A DNA stretch of 64,000 bases from Azospirillum fermentarium. Lineage in GTDB: Bacteria > Pseudomonadota > Alphaproteobacteria > Azospirillales > Azospirillaceae. The position numbers were made by a program, and so were the translations under genes. The notes under the pieces were generated by a model. The model did no database searches and was not told where the DNA came from. It saw only the letters and a list, made by a program, of their open reading frames with translations. The stretch is taken from the NCBI RefSeq assembly GCF_025961205.1, contig NZ_JAOQNH010000001.1, positions 2,752,001-2,816,000 of the forward strand, written 5' to 3'. How positions within the stretch are numbered: the stretch's first letter is position 1; each line of letters opens with the position of its first letter. Positions 18,631 to 28,162 of this stretch are shown piece after piece.

Positions 18631-18650
18631 TTAACACTGTGTAAACAGTG
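18631..18650. promoter_or_regulatory. Inverted repeat with CtrA-like half-sites upstream of cheZ-like operon
   Basis: The sequence TTAACACTGTGTAAACAGTG contains the inverted repeat CACTG-N6-CAGTG. Read on the minus strand it also gives TTTA-N7-TTAA, one base off the alphaproteobacterial CtrA pattern TTAA-N7-TTAA. It lies about 100 bases upstream of the cheZ-like start. The binding protein is unknown. Confidence 0.3.
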
Positions 18651-18842
18651 ACTGTTGCGCTTTTGCCGCGTGACCTTTGGGTTGTGATTGTTGCTGCTTG
18701 GCAACACGGCCTTCTCTTCACCCCGAGTCCCGCCGCGGCCTGCCGGGTTGGTCCATGGGATAAGTGGCGGGGTGCCTGTGCGCAACCCGGCAACCCCGCT
18801 TTTCAAAGCCTGGATTTTCAATGAGTCGCCCCGGCGCCCCGG

Positions 18843-18890
18843 TTTTCCACACCCTGGGCACCCCGGACGCGCCCGCAGCATTTATGCACA
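18843..18890 (+). promoter_or_regulatory. Two DnaA-box-like sequences upstream of nrdJ
   Basis: TTTTCCACA (18843-18851) and TTATGCACA (18882-18890) are in the same orientation, 39 bases apart. The second fits the relaxed DnaA box TTATNCACA and the first differs from TTATCCACA by one base. They lie 220-270 bases before nrdJ. DnaA control of a reductase is known for E. coli nrdAB; here it is only inferred. Confidence 0.35.
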
Positions 18891-19114
18891 GCCATCCCCA
18901 CCCCTTGGGGATAAGGCAAATCGCAAGCACAAAATGCTGTTGCGAAACCCCAGGAATGGGGGCTAGGCTCCGCTCCGTTACACAGGATGTAGGGGCACAC
19001 CACGCGACAGATGCGGCCACGGGCCGGCGTCTGGCGCGGACCCTTGCGCCTGCCCGGCGCCGTCCTGATGCGGAGCCGGGGGACGGCCAACACCACAGGA
19101 GCAGGATCTCAATC

Positions 19115-22100
19115 ATGCGCTTCCAGCGACGCTTCACGTTCGAGGGACAGGACGCCTACGCCGGCATCGGTTTCCGCACGACCGGCAGCGAGATCCGCAA
19201 TCCCGACGGTTCGGTGGTGTTCGCCCAGACCGGCATCGAGGTGCCGGAAAGCTGGAGCCAGGTGGCCTGTGACATCCTGGCGCAAAAGTATTTCCGCAAG
19301 GCCGGTGTGCCCGCCGCCCTGAAGCCGGTGGAGGAAAACACCGTCCCGTCGTGGCTGTGGCGCAAGGTGGCGGACGACTCGACGCTGGCCACGCTGCCCA
19401 AGGAACAGCGCACGGTGGGCGAGACCTCGGCCCGCCAAGTGTTCGACCGTCTGGCCGGCACCTGGACCTATTGGGGCTGGCAGGGCGGCTATTTCGACGG
19501 CGAGGCGGACGCGCGCGTCTTCTTCGACGAAATGCGCTTCATGCTGGCGACCCAGATGGCCGCCCCCAACAGCCCGCAGTGGTTCAACACCGGGCTGCAC
19601 TGGGCCTATGGCATCGACGGCCCCGGCCAGGGCCATTTCTATGTGGATTTCAAGACGGGCCTGCTGACCTCCTCGGCTTCGGCCTATGAGCACCCGCAGC
19701 CGCACGCCTGCTTCATCCAGTCGGTTCAGGACGATCTGGTGAACGAGGGCGGCATCATGGACCTGTGGGTGCGCGAGGCGCGCCTGTTCAAGTACGGCTC
19801 GGGCACCGGCTCCAACTTCTCCCGCGTGCGCGGCGAGGGGGAACGGCTGTCGGGTGGGGGCAAGTCGTCGGGCCTGATGAGCTTCCTGAAGATCGGCGAC
19901 CGCGCCGCCGGGGCCATCAAGTCGGGCGGCACCACGCGGCGCGCGGCCAAGATGGTCACCGTCGATCTGGATCACCCCGACATCGAAGCCTACATCGACT
20001 GGAAGGTGATCGAGGAGCAGAAGGTGGCCGCGCTGGTCACCGGCTCCAAGACCTGCCAGACGCACCTGAACGCGGTGATGGCGGCGTGCGCCAACGGCAC
20101 CGATCCGAAGGAAAACAAGGATCTCAGGAAGGCCATCTCCGCCGCCCGCAAGGCCGGCGTGCCGGAGAACTACGTCCAGCGGGTGATGCAGTTCGCGGGC
20201 CAGGGCTTCACCAGCATCGACTTCCGCACCTATGACACCGATTGGGATTCGGAAGCCTATCTGACCGTTGCCGGCCAGAACTCCAACAACTCGGTGCGCA
20301 TCCCCAACGGCTTCGTGCAGGCGGTGCTGGACGATGCCGACTGGAACCTGATCCGCCGCACCGACGGCAAGGTGGCCAAGACCGTGCGCGCCCGCGATCT
20401 GTGGGACAAGATCGGCCATGCCGCCTGGGCCTGCGCCGATCCGGGCGTGCAGTTCGACAGCACCATCAACGAATGGCACACCTGCCCGGAATCGGGGCGG
20501 ATCAATGCGTCGAACCCGTGTTCGGAATACATGTTCCTGGACGACACGGCGTGCAATCTGGCGTCTCTGAACCTGCTGGCCTTCCGCCGCCCCAACGGGT
20601 CGTTCGATATCGAGGCGTTCGAGCACGCCTGCCGCCTGTGGACGGTGGTGCTGGAAATCTCGGTGCTGATGGCGCAATTCCCCAGCCGCGAAATCGCCCA
20701 GCTTTCCTATGAATTCCGCACGCTGGGCCTGGGCTACGCCAACCTGGGCGGCCTGCTGATGGCCGCCGGCCTGCCCTATGATTCCGACGCGGGCCGGTCG
20801 CTGTGCGCCGCCATCACCGCGGTGATGACCGGTGTCGCCTATGCCACCTCCGCTGAAATGGCCGAGGAGCTGGGGCCGTTCGCCGGCTATGAGGCCAACC
20901 GCGAGCCCATGCTGCGCGTGATCCGCAACCACCGCCGCGCCGCCCATGGTGCGAAGGACGGGTACGAGGGGCTGTCGGTCGCCCCGGTGCCGTTCGACGC
21001 CGCCGCCTGCCCCGACCCCGATCTGGCCGCCGCCGCCATGCGCGCCTGGGACCGCGCGCTGGAGATGGGCGAGGCGTTCGGCTTCCGCAACGCCCAGTCC
21101 ACGGTGATCGCCCCCACCGGCACCATCGGCCTGGTGATGGATTGCGACACCACCGGCATCGAACCCGACTTTGCCCTGGTGAAGTTCAAGAAGCTGGCCG
21201 GCGGCGGCTATTTCAAGATCGTCAACCGGCTGGTGCCGGTGGCGCTGCACGCCCTGGGCTATGACGCCGAGGCGATCCGCGCCATCGAACGCTACGCGGT
21301 CGGCCACGGCACGCTGAAGACCAGCCCGGCCATCGACCACGCCGCGCTGAAGGCCAAGGGCTTCACCGACGCCATCCTGGCAAAGGTGGAAGCGGGCCTC
21401 GCCACCGCCTTCGACATCAAGTTCGCCTTCAACAAGTGGACGCTGGGGGCGGAGTTCTGCACCGGCGCGCTGGGCATCCCGGCCGACGCGCTGGACCGTC
21501 CCGGTTTCGACCTGCTGGCCCACATCGGCTTCAGCCGGGCGGAGATCGACGCGGCCAACACCTATTGCTGCGGCGCCATGACGCTGGAGGGCGCGCCCTT
21601 CCTGAAGCCCGAGCACCTGGCCGTGTTCGATTGCGCCAGCCCGTGCGGGCGCATCGGCAAGCGGTTCCTGTCGTGGGAATCGCACATCACCATGATGGCG
21701 GCGGCCCAGCCCTTCATCTCCGGCGCCATTTCCAAGACCATCAACATGGCGAACAACGCCACGGTTGAGTCGTGCAAGGATGCCTATCTGTTGTCCTGGC
21801 GCCTGGGTCTGAAGGCCAATGCCCTCTACCGTGACGGCTCCAAGCTCAGCCAGCCGCTGGCCGCCGCCATCCTGGAGGACGCCGACGACGCGGAGGAGAG
21901 CACGCTGGACGCCGTGCTTGCCGCCCCCGACGCCGCCCGCGTGCCGATGATCACCGAGCGGGTGGTGGAAAAGGTCATCGAGAAGATCATCGAGCGCAAG
22001 GTGTCGGAGCGGCAGAAGCTGCCCCACCGCCGCAAGGGCTACACCCAGAAGGCGATGGTCGGCGGTCACAAGGTCTACATCCGCACCGGCGAGTACGAGG

Positions 22101-22798
22101 ACGGCCGGCTGGGCGAGATCTTCATCGACATGCACAAGGAAGGGGCCGCCTTCCGCTCGCTGATGAACAACTTCGCCATCGCGGTGTCCATCGGCCTGCA
22201 GTACGGCGTGCCGCTGGAAGAGTTCGTGGAGGCCTTCACCTTCACCCGCTTCGAGCCGTCGGGCTCGGTGCAGGGCAACGACGCCATCAAGATGGCGACG
22301 TCGGTGATCGACTACATCTTCCGCGAGGTGGCGATTTCGTACCTGGGCCGCACCGATCTGGGCCACGCCACGCCCGACGATCTGCTGCCCTTCACCGTCG
22401 GGACCGGCGACTCTCAGGGCGACCTGCCGCAACAGGGGCCGAACGAGGTGGTGCGCAAGCTGACCTCCAAGGGCTATGTGCGCTCCAACCTGCGGGTTCT
22501 GCACGGCGGTCAGGCGCAGAAGGCGGTGGCGGCCATGGCCACGGTCAGCAGCACCGGCACGGCGGCAGCCACGGCCTATGCCGGCGGCGGTGGCAGCGGC
22601 GGTGCGGCGGCGGCGGTGGCCACCGCCACCGTGACCACCACGGCCCCGGCCCCCACCGACCGCTATGAACGGGTCCGCGAAGCCCGTGCCAAGGGATACG
22701 AGGGCGACCAGTGCGGCGAATGCGGCAACATGACTCTGGTCCGCAACGGCACCTGCCTGAAATGCGACACCTGCGGGTCCACCACCGGCTGCAGTTGA
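19115..22798 (+). CDS. nrdJ: Adenosylcobalamin-dependent (class II) ribonucleoside-diphosphate reductase
   Basis: 1227 residues. It converts ribonucleotides to deoxyribonucleotides with a B12-generated radical, without oxygen dependence. Motifs: an early [10 protein letters not shown]-type segment (about 230), NPCSEY with conserved active-site Cys (about 466), the [18 protein letters not shown] loop (about 670), a TSCPD-type segment around [14 protein letters not shown] (about 990), and an Ala/Gly-rich linker leading to a C-terminal zinc-ribbon-like tail (CGECGN ... CLKCDTCGS) that carries the re-reducing cysteines. The start ATG at 19115 has AGGAG 14 bases upstream. The gene stands alone after a long leader. 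Alphaproteobacteria commonly rely on this enzyme for DNA synthesis. Confidence 0.97.
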   Translation: MRFQRRFTFEGQDAYAGIGFRTTGSEIRNPDGSVVFAQTGIEVPESWSQVACDILAQKYFRKAGVPAALKPVEENTVPSWLWRKVADDSTLATLPKEQRTVGETSARQVFDRLAGTWTYWGWQGGYFDGEADARVFFDEMRFMLATQMAAPNSPQWFNTGLHWAYGIDGPGQGHFYVDFKTGLLTSSASAYEHPQPHACFIQSVQDDLVNEGGIMDLWVREARLFKYGSGTGSNFSRVRGEGERLSGGGKSSGLMSFLKIGDRAAGAIKSGGTTRRAAKMVTVDLDHPDIEAYIDWKVIEEQKVAALVTGSKTCQTHLNAVMAACANGTDPKENKDLRKAISAARKAGVPENYVQRVMQFAGQGFTSIDFRTYDTDWDSEAYLTVAGQNSNNSVRIPNGFVQAVLDDADWNLIRRTDGKVAKTVRARDLWDKIGHAAWACADPGVQFDSTINEWHTCPESGRINASNPCSEYMFLDDTACNLASLNLLAFRRPNGSFDIEAFEHACRLWTVVLEISVLMAQFPSREIAQLSYEFRTLGLGYANLGGLLMAAGLPYDSDAGRSLCAAITAVMTGVAYATSAEMAEELGPFAGYEANREPMLRVIRNHRRAAHGAKDGYEGLSVAPVPFDAAACPDPDLAAAAMRAWDRALEMGEAFGFRNAQSTVIAPTGTIGLVMDCDTTGIEPDFALVKFKKLAGGGYFKIVNRLVPVALHALGYDAEAIRAIERYAVGHGTLKTSPAIDHAALKAKGFTDAILAKVEAGLATAFDIKFAFNKWTLGAEFCTGALGIPADALDRPGFDLLAHIGFSRAEIDAANTYCCGAMTLEGAPFLKPEHLAVFDCASPCGRIGKRFLSWESHITMMAAAQPFISGAISKTINMANNATVESCKDAYLLSWRLGLKANALYRDGSKLSQPLAAAILEDADDAEESTLDAVLAAPDAARVPMITERVVEKVIEKIIERKVSERQKLPHRRKGYTQKAMVGGHKVYIRTGEYEDGRLGEIFIDMHKEGAAFRSLMNNFAIAVSIGLQYGVPLEEFVEAFTFTRFEPSGSVQGNDAIKMATSVIDYIFREVAISYLGRTDLGHATPDDLLPFTVGTGDSQGDLPQQGPNEVVRKLTSKGYVRSNLRVLHGGQAQKAVAAMATVSSTGTAAATAYAGGGGSGGAAAAVATATVTTTAPAPTDRYERVREARAKGYEGDQCGECGNMTLVRNGTCLKCDTCGSTTGCS

Positions 22799-22856
22799 GG
22801 GCAGCCGCGGGGGCCGGGCCGGTTCCTGGATCGTCTTAATCGTAGGGTTCACTGGT

Positions 22857-22887
22857 ACGCCGCCCGGACGGACACTCCGGGCGGCGT
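22857..22887 (+). terminator. Hairpin downstream of nrdJ
   Basis: A 12-bp perfect stem (ACGCCGCCCGGA / TCCGGGCGGCGT) with a 7-base loop, about 60 bases after the nrdJ stop, followed by TTG rather than a long T run. A near-identical stem follows the cold-shock gene at 63325-63353. Confidence 0.6.
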
Positions 22888-23024
22888 TGCCGTGTCATGG
22901 CACCGGGATCACGCCCGGCCACGGCCGCGGGCGGGCGCGCGCCAGTCTCTTACGGGTGGGCCGTTTCCGTGCTACACCCTTCCGCTCCCGGCACCAGGCC
23001 CACCAACACCCAGAAGGATCCCGC

Positions 23025-23840
23025 ATGACCCAGCCTTCGCCCACCGCCACCACCATTCCCACCATTCAGGGCAATCTGGGGCAGATTTTGGGCTATCTTT
23101 CGCAAAACCTGAAGAATTTCCCCCGCCGGGTTCCCGGACGGCTGGTGATCGACGGGCGGGAGTTGCGCTATGTGGACCTTCACAGCTTCTACTGGCAGGC
23201 TTTGCAGATTTTCCACAGCCGTCTCTACGACATCCGCACGACGGAGACGGCGCCGCTGATCGTGGATTGCGGCGCCCATATCGGGCTGGCGTCGCTGTAC
23301 TTCGCCAGCCGTTTTCCCCAGGCCACCATCCACGCGTTCGAGGCCGATCCGGCCATCGCCGAGGTGATGGCCGCCAACCTGCTGGCCCAGGGGATCATGC
23401 AGGTGACCCCCTATGCAAAAGCGGTCTGGACCCACGGCGACGGCATCACCTTCGCCGATACCCATGATGATTCCGGCCATGTGGTGAGCGGCGGGCCGGC
23501 GGAGGGGAAACGGGTGGAATCCATCCGGCTGCGCGATTTCCTGGCCGGGCTCGGCCGTCCGGTGGACCTTCTGAAACTGGATATCGAAGGGGCGGAATTC
23601 GCTGTCGCCGACGACTGCGACGGCGCCCTTGGCGGTGTCCGCCGCATCATTGCCGAGGTTCACTGCATGGACCACGCCGACGGAACCCTGGCCAGCTTCG
23701 TATCCGTGCTGGAACGCAACGGGTTCCGCACCGTGATGCATGACCTGCATCTGGCCGACTGGCTGGGCACCGACAACCCGCCGCCCTTTACCGCCCTGCC
23801 CACCCACCAGTACATCATCACCGTTTTTGCGTGGCGCTAA
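23025..23840 (+). CDS. FkbM-family SAM-dependent methyltransferase
   Basis: 271 residues. SAM-binding motif I is VDCGAHIGLASLYFA (about 84-98), with the acidic residue at the end of the next strand in AFEADP. The family-typical LLKLDIEGAEFAV follows near 185. FkbM enzymes O-methylate sugars or other small molecules, often in polysaccharide or natural-product pathways. The substrate cannot be read here. AGAAGGA precedes the ATG by about eight bases. It stands alone between nrdJ and the convergent ligase gene. Confidence 0.85.
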   Translation: MTQPSPTATTIPTIQGNLGQILGYLSQNLKNFPRRVPGRLVIDGRELRYVDLHSFYWQALQIFHSRLYDIRTTETAPLIVDCGAHIGLASLYFASRFPQATIHAFEADPAIAEVMAANLLAQGIMQVTPYAKAVWTHGDGITFADTHDDSGHVVSGGPAEGKRVESIRLRDFLAGLGRPVDLLKLDIEGAEFAVADDCDGALGGVRRIIAEVHCMDHADGTLASFVSVLERNGFRTVMHDLHLADWLGTDNPPPFTALPTHQYIITVFAWR

Positions 23841-23852
23841 CCCGATGCCGCC

Positions 23853-23874
23853 ATCCCCGCGCACAGGCGGGGAT
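23853..23874. terminator. Hairpin between convergent genes
   Basis: ATCCCCGC-N6-GCGGGGAT in the 66-base gap between the methyltransferase and the convergent acyl-CoA ligase. No T-tract; it could serve both strands. Confidence 0.45.
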
Positions 23875-23906
23875 CAGCGTGGGCCGGACGGCGGGACGGC
23901 GCTTCC

Positions 23907-25649
23907 CTACGCCCCGTCCCCCGGCCCCCCATCCTCCGGCTCGGTATGCCCACGGTCGGGGCCGGGGTCGGTGATGCGGGTGATGGAACGGGGCCCTTCC
24001 TCTCCCTGCGCCATGGCGCGCAGCTTGTAGCGCTGGATCTTGCCGGTTTCCGTGCGCGGCAGGGCATCGATGAAGGCCACGTCGCGGGGAAACTTGTACG
24101 GCGCGATGCGGTCCTTGACGAAATCCTGCAGGCCGCGGGCCAGCTCGTCCCCCGCGTCCACCCCGCGCTTGATGACCACATACGCCTTGGGGATGGTGCC
24201 GCGCAGGGGGTCGGGGGCGGCGACGACGGCGCATTCCTCCACCGCCTCGTGCCGCAGCAGCACATCCTCCACCTCCAGGCCCGAGATCTTGTAGCCCGCC
24301 GACACGATCATGTCGTCGGTGCGGGCGTGGTACCAGAAATAGCCGTCGGCATCCTGGTGAAAGGCGTCGCCGGTCAGGTTCCAGCCGTGCTGCACATACT
24401 GGCGCTGGCGGTCGTCGTCGATGTACAGGCACCCGGTCGGTCCCCGCACCGCCAGCCGCCCGATCTGCCCCGCCGGCACGGGGCGGAAGGCGTCGTCCAC
24501 CAGCATGGCCTCGTACCCCGGCACCGTCCTGCCGGTGGCGCCGGGGCGGATGGCATCGGGGGGCATGGCGATGACGGCGTTCAGCATCTCCGTCGTGCCC
24601 AGGGAATCCAGGATCGGCAGGCCGCTGGCGTAATACCACGCCTCGAAGGTGGAGGCCGGCAGCGGTTCCCCCGCCGACACGCAGGCGCGCAGGCTGGACA
24701 GCGCCTCCACCGTCACCACCTCCGCCTCCAGCAGCGTGGTCATGGCGCGGTAGAGCGTTGGCACGGTGAAGCACAGGGTGGCCCGGTGCCGCTCCATGGC
24801 GGTCAGCAGCCGTTCCCCGGTCGCCCGCTCCAGCAGCACCACCGACGCTCCCACCCGCAGCGGGAACAGCAGCAGCCCGCCGATGCCGTACGCGAACGCC
24901 AGCGTGGGCGAGCCGCAGAACACGTCGTCGGCGGTGGCGTTCAACTGGCTGCGCGGCGACAGGTCGGCCACCGCCAGCAGGTCGCGGTGGAAATGGGCCG
25001 CCGCCTTGGGCACCCCCGTGGTGCCGGAGGTGAAGATGATCAGCGCCACGTCGTCCGCCGCCGTATCCACCGCGGCGAATCCCGGTGCGGTGGCCGGCAG
25101 CAGCGCCTCCAGCCCCGCCGCGGGCGCCCCGCCAGGCCCCGGCTCCCCGTTGAAGCGGACGATGGTCAGCTCGCGGCCCGCGGCGGCCACCTCCATCTCG
25201 GACAGGAAAGCGGCGTCGCACAAGGCCAGCCGCACCGCCACCTTGTCGATGATCTGCCCCAGCTCGCCCGAGCGCAGCAGCGGCATGGTGGGCACGGCGA
25301 TGGCGCCGGCCTTCACCACCGCCATCCAGCACGCGGCCAGCATCGGCGTGTTGGGGCCGCGCAGCAGCACGCGGTTGCCGGGGATCACCCCGTAATTCTC
25401 CACCAGCCGCCGGGCGATGCGGTCCACGGTGTCGGCGAAGCGGGCGTAGGTCCAGGTTTCCTGCGGGCCGATGATGCAGGGCCGGTCCCCGTGGCCGCGG
25501 GCGATCCAGGCATCCACCAGTTCGGCCGCCGCGTTCAGCCGGGGGGGATAGGACAGCCCGGCGCGGTCGAAGCGCAGGTCGGGCCAGGTGCCGCGCGGCG
25601 GCAGGCGGTCGCGGATGAAGCTGTCGGCGCGGGCAGCGATGGTGCTCAT
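23907..25649 (-). CDS. AMP-dependent acyl-CoA ligase, benzoate/2-aminobenzoate-CoA ligase type
   Basis: 580 residues of the adenylate-forming superfamily. The phosphate loop is FTSGTTGVPKAAAHFHRD (about 200), then DSLGTTEMLN (A5-like, about 352), TGDAFHQDADGYFWYHAR (about 435), and the catalytic lysine in PRTETGKIQRYKL near 545. Overall pattern and length fit benzoate-CoA and aminobenzoate-CoA ligases, which activate aromatic acids for CoA-dependent degradation. No ring reductase or monooxygenase is adjacent. It overlaps the upstream MarR gene by four bases (ATGA), so it is cotranscribed with its likely regulator. The exact acid is uncertain. Confidence 0.8.
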   Translation of the reverse strand: MSTIAARADSFIRDRLPPRGTWPDLRFDRAGLSYPPRLNAAAELVDAWIARGHGDRPCIIGPQETWTYARFADTVDRIARRLVENYGVIPGNRVLLRGPNTPMLAACWMAVVKAGAIAVPTMPLLRSGELGQIIDKVAVRLALCDAAFLSEMEVAAAGRELTIVRFNGEPGPGGAPAAGLEALLPATAPGFAAVDTAADDVALIIFTSGTTGVPKAAAHFHRDLLAVADLSPRSQLNATADDVFCGSPTLAFAYGIGGLLLFPLRVGASVVLLERATGERLLTAMERHRATLCFTVPTLYRAMTTLLEAEVVTVEALSSLRACVSAGEPLPASTFEAWYYASGLPILDSLGTTEMLNAVIAMPPDAIRPGATGRTVPGYEAMLVDDAFRPVPAGQIGRLAVRGPTGCLYIDDDRQRQYVQHGWNLTGDAFHQDADGYFWYHARTDDMIVSAGYKISGLEVEDVLLRHEAVEECAVVAAPDPLRGTIPKAYVVIKRGVDAGDELARGLQDFVKDRIAPYKFPRDVAFIDALPRTETGKIQRYKLRAMAQGEEGPRSITRITDPGPDRGHTEPEDGGPGDGA

Positions 25650-26200
25650 GACGGCGCGTCCTCCTGTTCTCCCGGCCCCCAGCCGTCCATGCCACGCCGG
25701 ACCGACCGTTTCAGCCGGTCCAGCAGGCCCAGCAGCGCCGTCATCTCCTCCCGCCCCAAGGAACCCATGACCTCGGCCAGCCAATCGGCGTGCAACCGTT
25801 CCATGGCCTGCACCTCCTCCCGCCCCGCGGGCGTCAGGCGGATGATGTGGGTACGGCGGTCGCCGGGCAGCGGGGTGCGGGTGACCTTGCCGTCACGGAC
25901 CAGCCTGTCCACCAGCCCGGTGATGGCCCCATTGCTGACCATCAGGCGTTTGGACAGCTCCCCCATGGTCATGCCCTCCCGGCCTTTGTCCAGCAGGGCC
26001 ATGGCGTGGTAGCGGGCGGGGGTGATGCCGTGTTCCCGGCGCAGGCGGACGCGCAGGTGCCCGTCCAGCAGGGATTGCACCGCCCCGATGCGCAGCCACA
26101 GCCGCACCTCGGGCGTGGCCGTCACCCCGGCCAGCGCCTCCCGGTCGTCGGACAGGGGATCGGGCGGGACGGGCTTGGGCAGAAGGGCGGCGGCTTTCAC
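25646..26200 (-). CDS. MarR-family transcriptional regulator
   Basis: 184 residues. The winged helix-turn-helix spans about 60-130 (MTMGELSKRLMVSNGAITGLVDRL, then the wing GDRRTHIIRLTPAGRE). The first gene of a two-gene operon with an aromatic acyl-CoA ligase. MarR proteins of such operons usually repress transcription until the aromatic acid or its CoA ester binds. That role is inferred from context. The ~30-residue N-terminal extension is Pro/Ala-rich. Confidence 0.88.
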   Translation of the reverse strand: MKAAALLPKPVPPDPLSDDREALAGVTATPEVRLWLRIGAVQSLLDGHLRVRLRREHGITPARYHAMALLDKGREGMTMGELSKRLMVSNGAITGLVDRLVRDGKVTRTPLPGDRRTHIIRLTPAGREEVQAMERLHADWLAEVMGSLGREEMTALLGLLDRLKRSVRRGMDGWGPGEQEDAPS

Positions 26201-26318
26201 GGGCGGCGGTCTTCCCGGCGGAGGAGGCTTCCCCCCACTTTAGCGGGGTTCAGGGCTTTCTGCCATGCGTTGACGGAATGGTGGTAGGACCAGCAGCCGC
26301 CATCCCCGCGATTCCCCC

Positions 26319-26855
26319 TCACAGAGCCGAGGTGAGATACAGGTCGATTTCGCCCTGCTCCATCACATGGGCGGCACCATGGATGATGCCGTTGGCCACC
26401 TGGATGATGCGGTGGATCATTTCCGCCGATTGCTGGCAATCGATGCGCAGCCGGTCGGTATCGCCCTCGGCGATGTCCTGGGCCATGCGGTCGAGCGCGT
26501 GGCGGACCACCTGGTTGATCTGGGCGATGGAATCCTCGAACGGCTGGCGGAATTTCGCCGGCACATGATCGTACGCTTCGATCGCCAGCTCCTTGTCGGA
26601 GAAACCGCTGTCGCGAAAATGCTCCTGATAGGATTTGGGGGTCCAGGCGTAACAATCCTCCGCCATGTCGGGCATGTCGGGGATCATCTCGATCAGCATC
26701 ACGATTTCGTTGAAGTGATTGAGATAATCGGTTGCCAGAAGGGTCTTGTCGGAAATGTTGGTTCCCTGGACCCGCCGGCGCCATGTCAGAAAATCGTCCC
26801 GTTCGTCGGGGGCTACGCCCTCAAGCAGAAGCTGTTCGGGATCGAGGTCGGCCAT
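26319..26855 (-). CDS. Conserved-looking protein of unknown function
   Basis: 178 residues, acidic, predicted mainly helical, without signal peptide or membrane segment. I do not recognise a family. Dense features are several paired acidic/aromatic stretches (DMPDMAEDCYAWTPKSYQEH) and a C-terminal His-containing helix (IIQVANGIIHGAAHVMEQGE). The start ATG at 26855 is preceded by GGAAC, a weak ribosome-binding site. It is divergent from the phyR-like gene across about 480 bases. Confidence 0.6.
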   Translation of the reverse strand: MADLDPEQLLLEGVAPDERDDFLTWRRRVQGTNISDKTLLATDYLNHFNEIVMLIEMIPDMPDMAEDCYAWTPKSYQEHFRDSGFSDKELAIEAYDHVPAKFRQPFEDSIAQINQVVRHALDRMAQDIAEGDTDRLRIDCQQSAEMIHRIIQVANGIIHGAAHVMEQGEIDLYLTSAL

Positions 26856-27334
26856 GCGTGTTCCGGATTCAGCCGTGTGGGCGCGGACAGGAAACAGACC
26901 CGGCACCCCTGCGGCACCGGCACTCGTCCTTGTCATTAACGCCCAAAATGCTCCGGCGCAAGATGACCGCAAGGGCGGGATGGAAAAAATACGATCTTTT
27001 CCGGTTTGCGGAAACCATTCCTTCATACAAAGCCGCCGGCCGCTTTCGAAAACGAAAGGCGGGCCGGCGGAATCGAAGGTTCTGGCGGTTCAGGGAGGAA
27101 TCACACCATCGCTCTGAAGAACAGGCCCCCGGTGATTTTGTTCCCCACCGGCCGCACCCTGCCGCCGTGGCGCCCGATTCCGCCCCTTTCGGATTAACAC
27201 CGATGCCTCGGCGGAGGAAAAGAGGGGTCTTATGCCTTCGGGCTTCTCCCAACGCCGGGCGAGATCACGACATTTGTCCTGACGCACACGCCGGACGGTT
27301 TCCTGCCCCGTCCGCGTCCGAAGGGATAGAAGAC
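26856..27334. other. Divergent intergenic region upstream of phyR-like gene
   Basis: About 480 bases. I see no convincing gene: no NepR-like small protein, which normally lies near phyR, and no clear GGAAC-N17-GTT promoter. Somewhat lower GC than the flanks around 26940-27120. Confidence 0.4.
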
Positions 27335-28159
27335 ATGGACAGACGCGCCAACACCTCGACCAACCGTGAAGAGCGCATCCACAACCTGATGGCCCATGTG
27401 CCGTACCTGCGCCGCTATGCGCTGGCCCTGACCGGCGACCCGGATCTGGGCGACGGCTTCGTCACCCGCATTCTCGACGACGCCATGACGGCCGACGACT
27501 TCATCCGTCTGGAGAATCCGCGGCTGGCGCTGTACGCCGCGCTGAACGAGCTGGCCGACACGATGGCCCTGCGCCCGGCGCCGTCGCCCCGGCCGGTGGA
27601 AGCGGCCCTGGCCGCCCTGCCCGAAGACGCCCGCCGCCTCTACCTGCTGGTCAGCCTGGAGGATCTGCCTCTGCACGATGCGGCGGCCGTGCTGGGCCTG
27701 CCGGTGGAAACGGCGGTGGAACGGCTGAACGACGCCCGGCGGCAGGTGCGCGAACGGCTGACCGCCACCATCCTGATCGTGGAGGACGATGCCATCATCG
27801 CGTTCGATCTGGCGGAAACCGTCCGGGGGATGGGGCATATGGTGTGCGGCACCGCCCCCACCATGGACGAGGCGCTGACCCTGGCCGCGGCCCACACCCC
27901 CACGCTGGCCCTGCTGGATATCCGTCTGGCCGAAGGGGACAACGGCATCGAGGTGGCCCGCGAGCTGCGCCGCCGCCGTTTCCTGCCGGTGATCTTCGTC
28001 ACCGCCTTTCCCGACGAATTGGCCAAGCGCGGGCTGGAGCATCTGGGGCCGGTGATCCCCAAGCCCTTCACCCGCGACCAGATCGAGCAGGCGATCACCC
28101 GGGCCGTCTTCACCCCCGCCGAAAGCGGCGGCCCCGCCGCCGTGTCCCCCGCGGCGTGA
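27335..28159 (+). CDS. phyR: PhyR-type response regulator with sigma-like output domain
   Basis: 274 residues. The N-terminal ~140 residues resemble an ECF sigma factor (sigma-2-like LRRYALALTGDPDLGD, sigma-4-like LYLLVSLEDLPLHDAAAVLGLP). The C-terminal receiver domain (about 147-265) has phosphoacceptor Asp195 in LLDIRL, acidic pair EDD near 150 and the conserved Lys in IPKPF. This inverted layout is the signature of PhyR. When phosphorylated, PhyR sequesters the anti-sigma factor NepR and frees EcfG, turning on the general stress response of alphaproteobacteria. NepR, EcfG and a cognate histidine kinase are not adjacent, which is less usual. AAGGGA precedes the ATG. Confidence 0.85.
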   Translation: MDRRANTSTNREERIHNLMAHVPYLRRYALALTGDPDLGDGFVTRILDDAMTADDFIRLENPRLALYAALNELADTMALRPAPSPRPVEAALAALPEDARRLYLLVSLEDLPLHDAAAVLGLPVETAVERLNDARRQVRERLTATILIVEDDAIIAFDLAETVRGMGHMVCGTAPTMDEALTLAAAHTPTLALLDIRLAEGDNGIEVARELRRRRFLPVIFVTAFPDELAKRGLEHLGPVIPKPFTRDQIEQAITRAVFTPAESGGPAAVSPAA

Positions 28160-28162
28160 GGA

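Larger units (their letters stand above)
18533..19114. other. Divergent intergenic region between cheZ-like gene and nrdJ
   Basis: About 580 bases with no convincing gene. It holds the CACTG inverted repeat (18635-18650), two DnaA-box-like nonamers (18843-18851 and 18882-18890) and the nrdJ ribosome-binding site AGGAG just upstream of 19115. I looked for a cobalamin riboswitch and for NrdR boxes in front of nrdJ and recognised neither. Confidence 0.55.

Noticed and set aside
18533-19114. Cobalamin riboswitch or NrdR boxes controlling nrdJ
   Set aside because: No B12-box-like conserved core and no paired NrdR-type boxes could be found in the leader.
19109-22852. Long minus-strand open frame antisense to nrdJ
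   Set aside because: Same GC-driven shadow effect; no motifs, while the plus strand is an intact, well-conserved enzyme.
26856-27334. A nepR gene upstream of phyR
   Set aside because: The only small open frames there lack NepR-like helices and have unlikely composition (Pro/Arg-rich).
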